Assembly (NCBI GenBank): GCA_900316165.1
Contig: ONBW01000013.1
Span: forward strand, 1 to 52,924
Reading direction: 5' to 3'
Source: an uncultured Lachnospiraceae bacterium
GTDB taxonomy: Bacteria > Bacillota > Clostridia > Lachnospirales > Lachnospiraceae
Length of the DNA: 52,924 bases
Shown: positions 1 through 8,734 of the stretch, piece by piece
Layout of the letters: each line of letters opens with the position of its first letter
Numbering within the stretch: position 1 is the stretch's first letter
Program-made: the position numbers and the translations under genes
Notes under the pieces: generated by a model
The model's database searches: none
Told to the model about the DNA's origin: nothing
What the model saw: only the letters and a program-made list of their open reading frames with translations

Positions 1-348
1 ACAATTATTACGTGTGATTTCTTGATTATTCCATTTTCACACGTAGGCAGATTACAATTATTACGTGTGATTTCTTGATTATTCCATTTTCACACGTAGC
101 CAGATTACAATTATTACGTGTGATTTCTTGATTATTCCATTTTCACACGTAGGCAGATTACAATTATTACGTGTGATTTCTTGATTTTTCCATTTTCACA
201 CGTAGCCAGGTTTCATTGACTACGTGTGATTTCTTGATTATTCCATTTTCACACGTAGCCAGGCTTCAGTGACTACGTGTGATTTCTTGATTTTTCCATT
301 TTCACACGTAAGCAGGTCTCAATTACTACGTGTGATTTCTGGATTTTC
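1..348. repeat. Tandem array of 53-bp units, each with a 9-bp inverted repeat
   Basis: Six full units and one partial unit follow each other with an exact 53-bp period, and the array continues off the left edge. Each unit has a 37-bp conserved core (starts at 9, 62, 115, 168, 221 and 274) and a 16-bp linker. The core begins with TACGTGTGA and ends with TCACACGTA, a perfect 9-bp inverted repeat around a 19-nt T-rich centre. The dyad arms do not vary in the six full units. The linkers drift (GGCAG or GCCAG, then ATTACAATTAT or related). The seventh unit (327 on) keeps only the left arm before it diverges. Fifty-three bp is close to five helical turns, so all dyads would face the same side of the DNA. 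No coding sequence is seen. The function is unknown. Confidence 0.93.
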
Positions 349-373
349 CGTTATTGCTTGCACTTGATTTACG

Positions 374-495
374 TACCAAAAGACGAATTTTTCCAGATGG
401 TACGGAAAATAAGCCAGCGCAGACAAAGAATTTCCTTACCAGAAGACAAATTTTTCCATATGGTACGGAAAACAAGCCAGTGCAGGCGAAGAAGT
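374..495. repeat. Two 63-bp direct repeats ending at the aroA stop codon
   Basis: Two diverged copies start at 374 and 437. Each begins TACCA(A/G)AAGAC, carries TTTTCC-N9-GGAAAA as a short dyad with GGTAC inside it, and continues AAGCCAG(C/T)GCAG. The second copy runs into the last bases before the aroA stop codon at 496-498. The family differs from the 53-bp array to its left. In aroA transcripts the dyads would form 6-bp hairpins just after the stop, but without a clean U-tract, so a terminator role is only possible. Confidence 0.8.
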
Positions 496-1788
496 TTAGT
501 TAAGTGATTTTCCGGTTAATTGCGACAGCGTATCGAAGAAATCCGGGTAGGAGATCGCGACGCAGCCGGTGTCATCGAAGGTGGTAGTGCCAGAGGCACC
601 AAGGCCTGCGACAGCAAAGCTCATCGCGATGCGGTGATCCTTGTGAGTCTTGATGAGAGCGCCGTGGAGCGGGCGGCCGCCGTTTATTATAAAGCCATCG
701 TCAGTCGCTGTGATGTCAGCGCCCATTGCCTTGAGATTTTCAGTAACGACAGCGATACGGTCGGACTCCTTGACTCTGAGCTCGGCAGCGTCCTTGATGA
801 CAGTCTGCCCATCAGCAAAGGCAGCCATAACAGCAATAACAGGAAGCTCGTCGATAAGAGCTGGGATTATATCACCAGAGACTACGGTTCCATGAAGAGA
901 AGAGCTCATGACTTCGATGTCAGCGACATCCTCACCGGAGACAGTTCTTCTGTTGTGATAGGTTATTTTTCCACCCATCTGCTCAATGACCTTAAGGATA
1001 CCGGCACGGGTAGGATTTGTATTGACATTCTTAATAAGGATATCAGCGTCCTGACAGATAAGTCCTGCCGCAAGAAAATAAGCGGCAGAGGAGATATCCC
1101 CCGGCACTGTGATATCCTGTCCTCTAAGCACTGGCTCGGGCTCCACCTGAACAAAGTGCTTTTTTTCATCAGTAAAGACTGAAGCTCCGAAGCCACGAAG
1201 CATCAGCTCTGTGTGGTTTCTTGAAATCGCAGGCTCACTTACAGAAGTCTTTCCATCAGCAAAGAGACCAGCGAAAAGTACACAGGATTTGACCTGAGCT
1301 GAGGCAACAGGCGAGACATAGTCTATTCCGTGAAGGCTTCCGCCGTGGATAGTCATAGGAAGACAGCCATTTTCGGAATCAATCGAGGCGCCCATTTCAG
1401 ATAGAGGAACGACAACTCTCTTCATCGGGCGGGTTCTTAAGGAATCGTCACCTGTGATAGTAGATGAGAAATCCTGACCGGCTAAAATCCCTGACATAAG
1501 ACGGGTAGTAGTGCCGCTGTTTCCTGCATCAAGAATTTCCGAGGGCCTCTTTAATCCGTGGAGTCCTTTTCCATGGATAGTAACCTCGCTGCCGTCTCTT
1601 TCGATTTCAATTCCCATTTTTCTAAAACAGGAGATGCTTGAGAGGCAGTCAGCACCCTCTAAAAAGCCGTGGAGATAAGTGTCGCCCTCGGCAAGGGAGC
1701 CAAGCATTATTCCTCTGTGTGATATCGATTTATCTCCCGGGACAGTAATCTCTCCGCGGAATCTTTTAGTCTCTGATATGGAGTACAT
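496..1788 (-). CDS. aroA: 3-phosphoshikimate 1-carboxyvinyltransferase (EPSP synthase)
   Basis: This enzyme joins shikimate-3-phosphate and phosphoenolpyruvate in the sixth step of the cytosolic shikimate pathway. The protein has the two-domain EPSP synthase layout, about 430 aa, which is a normal length. Visible motifs are the N-terminal PGDKSISHR substrate-binding stretch, the NSGTTTR loop near residue 95, and RVKESDRI in the C-terminal third. Two in-frame ATGs lie two codons apart. The inner one is preferred because AAAGG lies 8 nt before it, against 2 nt for the outer one (1794). The gene overlaps the end of tyrA, so the two are co-transcribed and probably translationally coupled. The product call is secure; the exact start is less so. 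Confidence 0.96.
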   Translation of the reverse strand: MYSISETKRFRGEITVPGDKSISHRGIMLGSLAEGDTYLHGFLEGADCLSSISCFRKMGIEIERDGSEVTIHGKGLHGLKRPSEILDAGNSGTTTRLMSGILAGQDFSSTITGDDSLRTRPMKRVVVPLSEMGASIDSENGCLPMTIHGGSLHGIDYVSPVASAQVKSCVLFAGLFADGKTSVSEPAISRNHTELMLRGFGASVFTDEKKHFVQVEPEPVLRGQDITVPGDISSAAYFLAAGLICQDADILIKNVNTNPTRAGILKVIEQMGGKITYHNRRTVSGEDVADIEVMSSSLHGTVVSGDIIPALIDELPVIAVMAAFADGQTVIKDAAELRVKESDRIAVVTENLKAMGADITATDDGFIINGGRPLHGALIKTHKDHRIAMSFAVAGLGASGTTTFDDTGCVAISYPDFFDTLSQLTGKSLN

Positions 1789-2869
1789 AGCCATGACCTT
1801 TCAATAATTCTGTAGCCGAGTTGAAGTCTTCCTCGTTGTAGAGCTCTATCTGGAGAACACCCTCTTCGAACTCGCGGTTGTGGATGATGCCGATATTTTT
1901 GATAGAGATGCCTGAAGCAGCAAGGATAGTGGCAACAGTAGCAATCTGACCAGGCTCATCGCGAAGGTCTGAGTAGATAACAAATTCAGCCGGAATAGCG
2001 CCGGATTTTCTTACAGGAAGGCTGTCGCGGTAATCCTTTGCGGACTGGAATTTACTTCTGATTTTATCCCCATCTCCGCTTGCGATGGTCTCCTTGAAAT
2101 CATCAAGGATAGCAGAGTATTTATCAATAAGCATCAGGATAGCGTCTCTATTTGATAAGCAGATGTCCTCCCACATCACAGGAGAAGAAGAAGAAATCCT
2201 TGTGATATCGCGGAAGCCTCCAGCTGCAATAGTTTTCAGCAGATCGTCCTTGTCGCTTTCTTTTACGAGGTTTACAAGTGAAGCCGAAATCACATGAGGC
2301 AGATGGCTTATAGCTGCAACAGCCATGTCATGCTCCTCAGGCTTTAAAACCATCGTAACAGAACCAAGTGATTTAATGAATTCATTAAAAAATGGAACGA
2401 TTTCCTTTGCCTTTTCGCTCTGATATGTAAGCAGGTAGTAGGCGTTCTCCAAGAAGGCTGCGTCTGAATTGGCATAGCCTGTTTTTTCAGAGCCTGTCAT
2501 TGGGTGTCCCCCGATGAACTGGTCAGAGAGGCCTAATTTTTCTATCTCGGCGCTGATGTCATTTTTTACAGAACCCACGTCTGTAATAAGAGTATCAGGC
2601 CTTAAATATGGCTTTATCCTCGAGAGGTAATTGATGTTTGTGATGACAGGCGAGCATAAAAAAATAATATCGCCATCCGCAATCTCTTCATCTGTCAGCA
2701 GCTCGTCATTTTCGATAAGGTGGTCGTCAAAGGCAGCCTCAATGGTCTCCTTGTGGTGAGCAGTCGCATACAGCTTTATATCAGGGTATTTCTCATGTAT
2801 TGCCCTGGCTACTGAGCCTCCGATCAGACCCAGGCCTACAAAAACTATTTTTTTCGGATTAAACTCCAT
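1766..2869 (-). CDS. tyrA: Prephenate dehydrogenase with C-terminal ACT domain
   Basis: The enzyme oxidatively decarboxylates prephenate to 4-hydroxyphenylpyruvate with NAD+, on the way to tyrosine. The N-terminus carries a Rossmann dinucleotide motif, GLGLIGGS (about residues 12-19). GGHPMTGSE and HLPHV are typical of the family's substrate region. The last 70 residues resemble an ACT regulatory domain (from about EFVIYSDLRDEPGQIA), which in this family usually gives feedback control by an aromatic amino acid. At 367 aa it is full length. It is the first gene of a two-gene operon with aroA and has its own consensus promoter upstream. Confidence 0.95.
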   Translation of the reverse strand: MEFNPKKIVFVGLGLIGGSVARAIHEKYPDIKLYATAHHKETIEAAFDDHLIENDELLTDEEIADGDIIFLCSPVITNINYLSRIKPYLRPDTLITDVGSVKNDISAEIEKLGLSDQFIGGHPMTGSEKTGYANSDAAFLENAYYLLTYQSEKAKEIVPFFNEFIKSLGSVTMVLKPEEHDMAVAAISHLPHVISASLVNLVKESDKDDLLKTIAAGGFRDITRISSSSPVMWEDICLSNRDAILMLIDKYSAILDDFKETIASGDGDKIRSKFQSAKDYRDSLPVRKSGAIPAEFVIYSDLRDEPGQIATVATILAASGISIKNIGIIHNREFEEGVLQIELYNEEDFNSATELLKGHGYVLHIRD

Positions 2870-2903
2870 TGCAATCCCTTTCCTTATTAATTTTCCGTTA
2901 AAT

Positions 2904-2932
2904 AGTATATTTCAAGCCGGTTTTTCTGTCAA
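2904..2932 (-). promoter_or_regulatory. Sigma-A type promoter for tyrA-aroA
   Basis: On the minus strand TTGACA (2927-2932) is followed after exactly 17 bp by TATACT (2904-2909). It lies 35 bp upstream of the tyrA start and 16 bp from the -35 box of the divergent leuS promoter. Confidence 0.85.
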
Positions 2933-2948
2933 TTGCAAAGTGGAGTTC

Positions 2949-2977
2949 TTGACAAATCATAAGCATACGCTTAAAAT
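2949..2977 (+). promoter_or_regulatory. Sigma-A type promoter for leuS
   Basis: TTGACA (2949-2954), a 17-bp spacer and TAAAAT (2972-2977) lie 35 bp before the leuS start codon. The leader is too short for a T-box, and none was seen. Confidence 0.85.
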
Positions 2978-3011
2978 TTAATCTAATTGTGAACTTTTGT
3001 TGGAGGTCAGA

Positions 3012-5426
3012 ATGGATACTATTTACAACCACCGCGCCGTAGAGGAAAAATGGCGCAAAATCTGGGAAGAGAAGCCGGTAAATCCGAAGGACGATAAGAA
3101 GCATAAGTATTACTGCCTGGATATGTTCCCATATCCGTCAGGAGCAGGACTCCATGTAGGACACTGGAGAGGCTACGTTATCTCAGATGTATGGAGCAGA
3201 TATCAGATAATGCATGGAAAGTATGTCATCCATCCAATGGGATGGGATGCATTCGGACTTCCTGCAGAAAACTATGCTATAAAGACAGGACAGCATCCGT
3301 CCATTTCTACTGCGAAAAATATCGCAAATATCAAGAGACAGGTCAAGCAGATCGGTGCAGTCTATGACTGGGACATGGAGATAAACACCACAGATCCTAA
3401 GTACTACAAGTGGACCCAGTGGATCTTTGTCCAGATGTTTAAGCACGGTCTCGCTTATGAGAAGGAGATGCCTCTTAACTGGTGTCCTCACTGCAAGGCA
3501 GTTCTTGCAAACGAGGAGGCAGAGGGCGGTGTCTGCGAGAGATGCGGAACCCCTGTTACGAAGAAGAATCTTCGTCAGTGGATGCTTAAGATCACAGCAT
3601 ATGCAGACAGACTTCTCGATGGCCTTAAGGACCTTGACTGGCCTGAAAAAGTAAAAAAGATGCAGACAGACTGGATTGGCCGTTCATACGGTGCAGAGGT
3701 TAATTTCCCATTAAAGAGCAGTCCAGATAAGCATATCACAGTATTTACGACAAGACCTGATACACTCTATGGTGCTACATTTATGGTACTTGCTCCTGAG
3801 CATGAGATGGTAAAGGAGCTTACCACTGATGATCAGAGGGAGGCTGTTGAGGCATACTGCAAGGCAGCTGCCAACAAGTCAAATGTCGACCGTGTTCAGA
3901 ATAAGGAAAAGACAGGTGTGTGGACGGGCTCATACGCTATCGATCCTTTAAACGGAGCAGAGGTACCTATCTGGGTATCTGACTACGTACTCGCGGATCA
4001 CGGAACAGGAGCCATCATGTGCGTACCTGCCCATGATCAGAGAGACTGGGATTTCGCGAAGAAGTTCGGCCTGAAGATCATCCCTGTTATAAGTCCGGAT
4101 GGCTCTGATATGTCAGATATGAAGGAGCCTTATGTAGAGGCCAAGGGTAAGATGATCAATTCCGGCGACTGGAATGGAATGGATTCTGATAAGCTCAAGG
4201 CTGAGGCACCAGACCTGATCGAAAAGAAGGGTCTTGGAAAGAGAACAGTAAGCTACAAGCTTCGTGACTGGGTATTCTCACGTCAGAGATACTGGGGCGA
4301 GCCAATCCCTATCATTCACTGCCCTAAGTGTGGAGCAGTTCCTGTACCTGAGGATCAGCTTCCTGTTGTGCTTCCTGACGTAGAGTCATATCAGCCTACA
4401 GACACAGGTGAGTCACCGCTCGCTTCTATGACAGACTGGGTAAACACCACCTGCCCTTGCTGTGGCGGACCTGCAAAGAGAGAGACAAACACCATGCCTC
4501 AGTGGGCTGGTTCATCATGGTACTTCCTCCGCTATGTAGACGTACATAACGACAAGGAGCTTGTAAGCCGTGAGAAGGCAGACAAATATCTCCCGGTAGA
4601 TATGTATATCGGTGGAGTAGAGCACGCTGTTCTCCATCTGCTCTATGCGAGATTCTGGACCAAGTTCCTTCACGATATCGGTGTCGTTGATTTTGACGAG
4701 CCGTTTAAGAAGCTCTTCAATCAGGGAATGATCCTTGGACCTAAGGGAATCAAGATGAGTAAGTCATTAGGTAACGTTGTTTCTCCTGATGATATGATCC
4801 GTGACTACGGCTGCGATTCACTTCGTATGTATGAGCTCTTCATCGGACCACCAGAACTGGATTCTGCATGGGACGACAGAGGAATCGAGGGAATCAACAG
4901 ATTCTTAAAGAAGGTCTACAAGCTTGTCCTTGAAGAGAGCGAGAAGAATGCACCTGAGACTAAGGAGCTGGTTCGTCTCAGGAACCAGATGATAAAGACT
5001 ATCACCACAAGGCTTGAGGCATTCTCACTTAACACTGTTGTATCAGGATTTATGGAGTACACAAATACTCTTACAGATATCGCTAAGAAGGGCGGAGTCG
5101 ACAAGAAGACACTTGAGACTCTTACCGTACTTTTAGCTCCATTTGCACCACACCTCGCAGAGGAGATGCATGAGCACCTTGGCTATACTACATCTGTATT
5201 TGAAGAAAAGTGGCCTGAGTGGGACGACAAGCTCGCTGAGGAAGACGAGGTTAAGATGCCTGTTCAGATTAACGGAAAGACAAAGGCTGTCATCTCTCTT
5301 CCAAAGGATGTGGCTAAGGACGACGCACTTGCAGCAGCAAAGAAGGAAGTAGCTGATAAGCTCACAGGAAATGTTATAAAAGAGATCTTCGTTCCTGGAA
5401 AGATAATAAACTTCGTAATGAAGTAA
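3012..5426 (+). CDS. leuS: Leucyl-tRNA synthetase
   Basis: This class I aminoacyl-tRNA synthetase charges tRNA-Leu with leucine. The ATP-binding HIGH-type motif appears as HVGH in PYPSGAGLHVGHWRGY near residue 45, and KMSKS is present near residue 578. Cys pairs CPHC and CERC (around residues 160-180) and CPKC with CPCC further on look like zinc-knuckle positions. A large CP1 editing domain lies between (TTRPDTLYGATF region), so editing is probably intact. The ATG chosen has TTGGAGGT 4-5 nt upstream. An in-frame TTG 15 nt earlier lies inside that ribosome-binding site and is rejected. The 804-aa length matches bacillar LeuRS. Confidence 0.97.
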   Translation: MDTIYNHRAVEEKWRKIWEEKPVNPKDDKKHKYYCLDMFPYPSGAGLHVGHWRGYVISDVWSRYQIMHGKYVIHPMGWDAFGLPAENYAIKTGQHPSISTAKNIANIKRQVKQIGAVYDWDMEINTTDPKYYKWTQWIFVQMFKHGLAYEKEMPLNWCPHCKAVLANEEAEGGVCERCGTPVTKKNLRQWMLKITAYADRLLDGLKDLDWPEKVKKMQTDWIGRSYGAEVNFPLKSSPDKHITVFTTRPDTLYGATFMVLAPEHEMVKELTTDDQREAVEAYCKAAANKSNVDRVQNKEKTGVWTGSYAIDPLNGAEVPIWVSDYVLADHGTGAIMCVPAHDQRDWDFAKKFGLKIIPVISPDGSDMSDMKEPYVEAKGKMINSGDWNGMDSDKLKAEAPDLIEKKGLGKRTVSYKLRDWVFSRQRYWGEPIPIIHCPKCGAVPVPEDQLPVVLPDVESYQPTDTGESPLASMTDWVNTTCPCCGGPAKRETNTMPQWAGSSWYFLRYVDVHNDKELVSREKADKYLPVDMYIGGVEHAVLHLLYARFWTKFLHDIGVVDFDEPFKKLFNQGMILGPKGIKMSKSLGNVVSPDDMIRDYGCDSLRMYELFIGPPELDSAWDDRGIEGINRFLKKVYKLVLEESEKNAPETKELVRLRNQMIKTITTRLEAFSLNTVVSGFMEYTNTLTDIAKKGGVDKKTLETLTVLLAPFAPHLAEEMHEHLGYTTSVFEEKWPEWDDKLAEEDEVKMPVQINGKTKAVISLPKDVAKDDALAAAKKEVADKLTGNVIKEIFVPGKIINFVMK

Positions 5427-5471
5427 GCTTATGGACAGGGGTTATTTTTCCCTGAGGACAAGGAATACAAA

Positions 5472-6683
5472 ATGAAAAAGATTACTATGAAGACACCGCT
5501 CGTCGAGATGGACGGCGATGAGATGACAAGAATTCTCTGGAAGATGATAAAGGACGAGCTTCTTCTCCCTTTCATCGACTTAAAGACAGAGTACTATGAC
5601 CTCGGCTTAAAGCACAGAGATGAGACTGATGACCAGGTTACAGTGGACGCAAGTAACGCTACAAAGAAGTATGGCGTTGCTGTAAAGTGCGCTACAATCA
5701 CTCCAAACGCTGCCCGCGTAAAGGAGTATAACCTGAAAAAAATGTATAAGTCCCCGAATGGTACGATCCGTGCCATCTTAGACGGTACAGTTTTCAGAGC
5801 ACCTATCATCGTAAAGGGCATCGAGCCAAATGTTAAGACCTGGGAGAAGCCTATAACTATTGCCCGTCATGCATACGGCGATGTCTACCGCGCTACTGAG
5901 ATGAAGATCCCTGGACCTGGAAAGGTGGAGCTCGTTTACACGAAGCCGGACGGAACCGAGGAGAGAGCCTTAGTTCACGAGTTTGACGGACCGGGAGTAG
6001 TACAGGGACAGCATAACCTTCTTTCATCAATTGAGAGCTTCGCGAAGAGCTGCTTTACCTTCGCTCTTGAGAAAAAGCAGGATCTCTGGTTTGCTACGAA
6101 GGATACGATAAGCAAGCAGTATGACCATACCTTTAAGGATGTATTCCAGGATTTATATGACAAGGAGTACAAGGAGAAGTTTGAGGCAGCAGGCATCACT
6201 TATTTCTACACGTTGATCGATGACGCAGTAGCCCGTGTAATGAAGAGCCATGGCGGATTCATCTGGGCCTGCAAGAACTACGATGGCGATGTAATGAGTG
6301 ATATGCTCTCATCGGCATTTGGTTCACTGGCTATGATGACCTCAGTTCTCGTATCCCCTCACGGATACTATGAGTACGAGGCTGCTCACGGAACAGTCCA
6401 GAGACATTACTATAAGTACCTTAAGGGTGAGGAGACATCTACTAACTCAGTAGCAACTATTTTTGCATGGACAGGAGCACTCCGCAAGAGAGGAGAGCTC
6501 GACGGAATTCCAGAGCTTATGAAGTTTGCCGATGCGCTTGAGAAGGCTACGATAGAGACTATAGAGTCCGGAAAAATGACCGGAGACTTAGCTCTCATCA
6601 CAACCCTTCCGAACCCTGTTAAGCTCAACAGTAAGGACTTCATCCTTGCTATCAGAGAGAATCTTGAAAAAGAATTAGGTTAA
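5472..6683 (+). CDS. icd: NADP-dependent isocitrate dehydrogenase, eukaryote-like type
   Basis: The enzyme converts isocitrate to 2-oxoglutarate and CO2 with reduction of NADP+. The 403-aa length, the N-terminal [10 protein letters not shown], the substrate loop SPNGTIR near residue 95 and the [11 protein letters not shown] stretch near residue 305 place it in the homodimeric IDH subfamily shared with eukaryotes, not the E. coli type. It follows leuS after 45 bp with AAGGAA as a ribosome-binding site. No separate promoter is obvious. In an anaerobe it probably supplies 2-oxoglutarate and NADPH for glutamate synthesis. Confidence 0.95.
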   Translation: MKKITMKTPLVEMDGDEMTRILWKMIKDELLLPFIDLKTEYYDLGLKHRDETDDQVTVDASNATKKYGVAVKCATITPNAARVKEYNLKKMYKSPNGTIRAILDGTVFRAPIIVKGIEPNVKTWEKPITIARHAYGDVYRATEMKIPGPGKVELVYTKPDGTEERALVHEFDGPGVVQGQHNLLSSIESFAKSCFTFALEKKQDLWFATKDTISKQYDHTFKDVFQDLYDKEYKEKFEAAGITYFYTLIDDAVARVMKSHGGFIWACKNYDGDVMSDMLSSAFGSLAMMTSVLVSPHGYYEYEAAHGTVQRHYYKYLKGEETSTNSVATIFAWTGALRKRGELDGIPELMKFADALEKATIETIESGKMTGDLALITTLPNPVKLNSKDFILAIRENLEKELG

Positions 6684-6688
6684 TTGAT

Positions 6689-8617
6689 ATGATACTTAGT
6701 GTTTCTGATCTGACAAAAAGTTTTGGAGATAAGGTCGTTTTCAAGGGACTTTCATTTCAGATAAGAGAACATGAGCACGTGGCCATTGTCGGAAACAATG
6801 GCTGCGGCAAATCAACGCTTCTTAAAGTCATAGTGGGCGAAGAGCCCGCTGACTCGGGAAGCGTTGTTTTTGCTAAGGACTCTACATATGGCTATCTGGC
6901 TCAGTACCAGGATGCAGATTATCCAGGCACCATTTATGAGTACGTCTACCATGCGAGGGAGGATATCCTTGCGATGGAGGAAAGCTTAAGAAAAATGGAG
7001 TCTGATATGAAGACTGTAAGTGGCGATGAACTGACAAAGCTTATGGATTCATACCAGAAGCAAAGCCACGCGTATATGCTGATGGACGGTGATTCCTACG
7101 TCTCAAGAGTCGGAGGAACCTTAAAAGGTCTTGGCTTTACCGAGGATGACTTTTCAAAAAAGATGTCAGAGCTCTCAGGAGGACAGAAGACAAGAGTTGC
7201 CTTATCAAAGCTTCTTGTGACAAATCCGGATCTGCTTCTTCTCGACGAGCCTATAAACCATCTCGACCTTCACTCTATCGAATGGCTCGAGAATTTCTTA
7301 GTAAACTACAGCGGAGCCGTTATTATCGTAGCCCACGACAGGTATTTCCTCGACAGGACAGTTACACGCTGCATCGATTTATCAGAGGAAAAGGCTCACG
7401 ACTACAACGGCAATTACTCGGCCTTTATGCAGCAGAAGGACCTCTTCGTTCTGACCCGCGAGAGGGAATACGAAAAGCAGCAGAAAAAAATCGAGCACGA
7501 GGAGAAGGTAATTGAGAAGCTCCAGAGCTTTAACCGTGAGAAGTCGATAAGGCGGGCAGAGAGCCGCAAAAAAGTCCTTGACAAAATAGATCGAATTGAG
7601 AAGCCTAAAGAAATCGATACCTCGATGAAGCTTTCACTTTCACCGCTTTCCACGAGCGGAAAGGATGTGCTGACAGTCGAAAACCTGACTAAGTCATTTG
7701 ATGGCAGGGAGATTTTTAAGGATGTTTCTTTCGAAATCAAGCGCGGTGAAAAGGTCGCACTGATCGGAGATAACGGCATAGGAAAGTCTACGATCCTAAA
7801 GATTATTAATAACGTCTTTCCTGCTGACTCAGGAAAAATTAAGATCGGTACAGGTGTAACAATTGGCTACTATGATCAGGAGCAGCACGGCTTCAATGAG
7901 GACAACACCCTCTTTGACGAGATGCAGGATGCTTATCCTTCACTTAATAATACCAGAGTAAGAAATGTGCTTGCAGCCTTTCTCTTTAGGGATGACGAGG
8001 TCTATAAGCAGATTAGAGATTTATCAGGTGGTGAGAGAGGACGAATCTCTTTGGCAAAGCTTATGCTTTCAGGCTCGAACTTCCTGATACTCGATGAGCC
8101 TACGAACCATCTCGACATGGATTCAAAGGAGATACTTGAGCATGCCTTAAATAACTATGACGGCACAGTGCTTTATGTATCTCATGACAGATACTTTGTA
8201 AATCAGACGGCCGACAGAATCCTTGAGCTCAAGGCAGACGGGATTCATGAATATCTCGGAAACTACGATTACTATCTGCAGAAGAGGGATGATATAAAAA
8301 CCGACTACGGTCTTTCCTCAGATCAGAAAATAGAGGAAACTGCAGAAAATACCCAGGCAGGTTCAGCTCTCGACTGGAAAAAACAGAAGGAAGAGGCCAG
8401 AGCAAGGCAGAAGCAGGAGAGAGAAATAAAGAGTGTTGAGGACAAAATAGAGGAGCTCGAATCTAAGAAAGCTGAGATCAACGGCCAGTTCGAGGACCCT
8501 GAAATCGCAAAGAATTCTGCGAAGCTAAATGACCTCACCGAGCAGCTGAATGCTATTGAAGAAGAGCTTAAAAAGCTATATCATAGATGGGAGCGGTTGT
8601 TAGGTGATGACGAATGA
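6689..8617 (+). CDS. ABC-F family ATPase (YdiF/Uup-like)
   Basis: This is a cytosolic protein with two ABC ATPase domains and no membrane segment, typical of ABC-F ribosome-associated factors. NBD1 has Walker A GNNGCGKS (35-42) and signature LSGGQ (about 165). NBD2 has GDNGIGKS (about 355) and LSGGE (about 453) followed by DEPTNHLD. The linker between domains is charged and helical, and the C-terminus (about 545-642) is a predicted coiled coil rich in Glu and Lys. The 642-aa length equals that of B. subtilis YdiF, which also lies near rex. NBD1 reads DEPINHLD, with Ile in place of the usual Thr. A housekeeping translation role is more likely than antibiotic resistance, but this is inference. 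Confidence 0.92.
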   Translation: MILSVSDLTKSFGDKVVFKGLSFQIREHEHVAIVGNNGCGKSTLLKVIVGEEPADSGSVVFAKDSTYGYLAQYQDADYPGTIYEYVYHAREDILAMEESLRKMESDMKTVSGDELTKLMDSYQKQSHAYMLMDGDSYVSRVGGTLKGLGFTEDDFSKKMSELSGGQKTRVALSKLLVTNPDLLLLDEPINHLDLHSIEWLENFLVNYSGAVIIVAHDRYFLDRTVTRCIDLSEEKAHDYNGNYSAFMQQKDLFVLTREREYEKQQKKIEHEEKVIEKLQSFNREKSIRRAESRKKVLDKIDRIEKPKEIDTSMKLSLSPLSTSGKDVLTVENLTKSFDGREIFKDVSFEIKRGEKVALIGDNGIGKSTILKIINNVFPADSGKIKIGTGVTIGYYDQEQHGFNEDNTLFDEMQDAYPSLNNTRVRNVLAAFLFRDDEVYKQIRDLSGGERGRISLAKLMLSGSNFLILDEPTNHLDMDSKEILEHALNNYDGTVLYVSHDRYFVNQTADRILELKADGIHEYLGNYDYYLQKRDDIKTDYGLSSDQKIEETAENTQAGSALDWKKQKEEARARQKQEREIKSVEDKIEELESKKAEINGQFEDPEIAKNSAKLNDLTEQLNAIEEELKKLYHRWERLLGDDE

Positions 8618-8639
8618 AATGAAGTCAGCACCTTATAAA

Positions 8640-8715
8640 CCGCCCCTGCGATAGCCGTCCGCGATTGGCGAGCGCGGAGCGCGAAGACAGAGCGGAAACG
8701 GCGAACCGCTAGGAA
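8640..8715. repeat. GC-rich imperfect stem-loop between the ABC-F gene and rex
   Basis: This stretch is far richer in G and C than its surroundings and is dense in GCG words. GCCGTCCGC (8654-8662) can pair with GCGGAAACGGC (8692-8702) apart from a 2-nt bulge, and GAGCGCGGAGCGCG lies in the loop. No T-tract follows, so it is not a standard terminator. It may be a small dispersed repeat or an mRNA processing signal. Confidence 0.5.
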
Positions 8716-8734
8716 GAGTTATCTGAGGCGATAG

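Noticed and set aside
1-348. CRISPR array
   Set aside because: The linkers are only 16 bp and nearly the same from unit to unit, the repeats carry drift, and no cas genes are in the window.
520-1182. 220-codon plus-strand frame opposite aroA
   Set aside because: It lies wholly inside aroA on the other strand, has no ribosome-binding site and gives no recognisable protein; it is a shadow of aroA codon use.
2997-3011. TTG start for leuS
   Set aside because: It lies within the ribosome-binding site of the ATG, and the ATG gives the normal LeuRS N-terminus.
2870-3011. T-box or other riboswitch for leuS or tyrA
   Set aside because: The leaders are under 40 nt from the predicted start sites, too short for any such structure.
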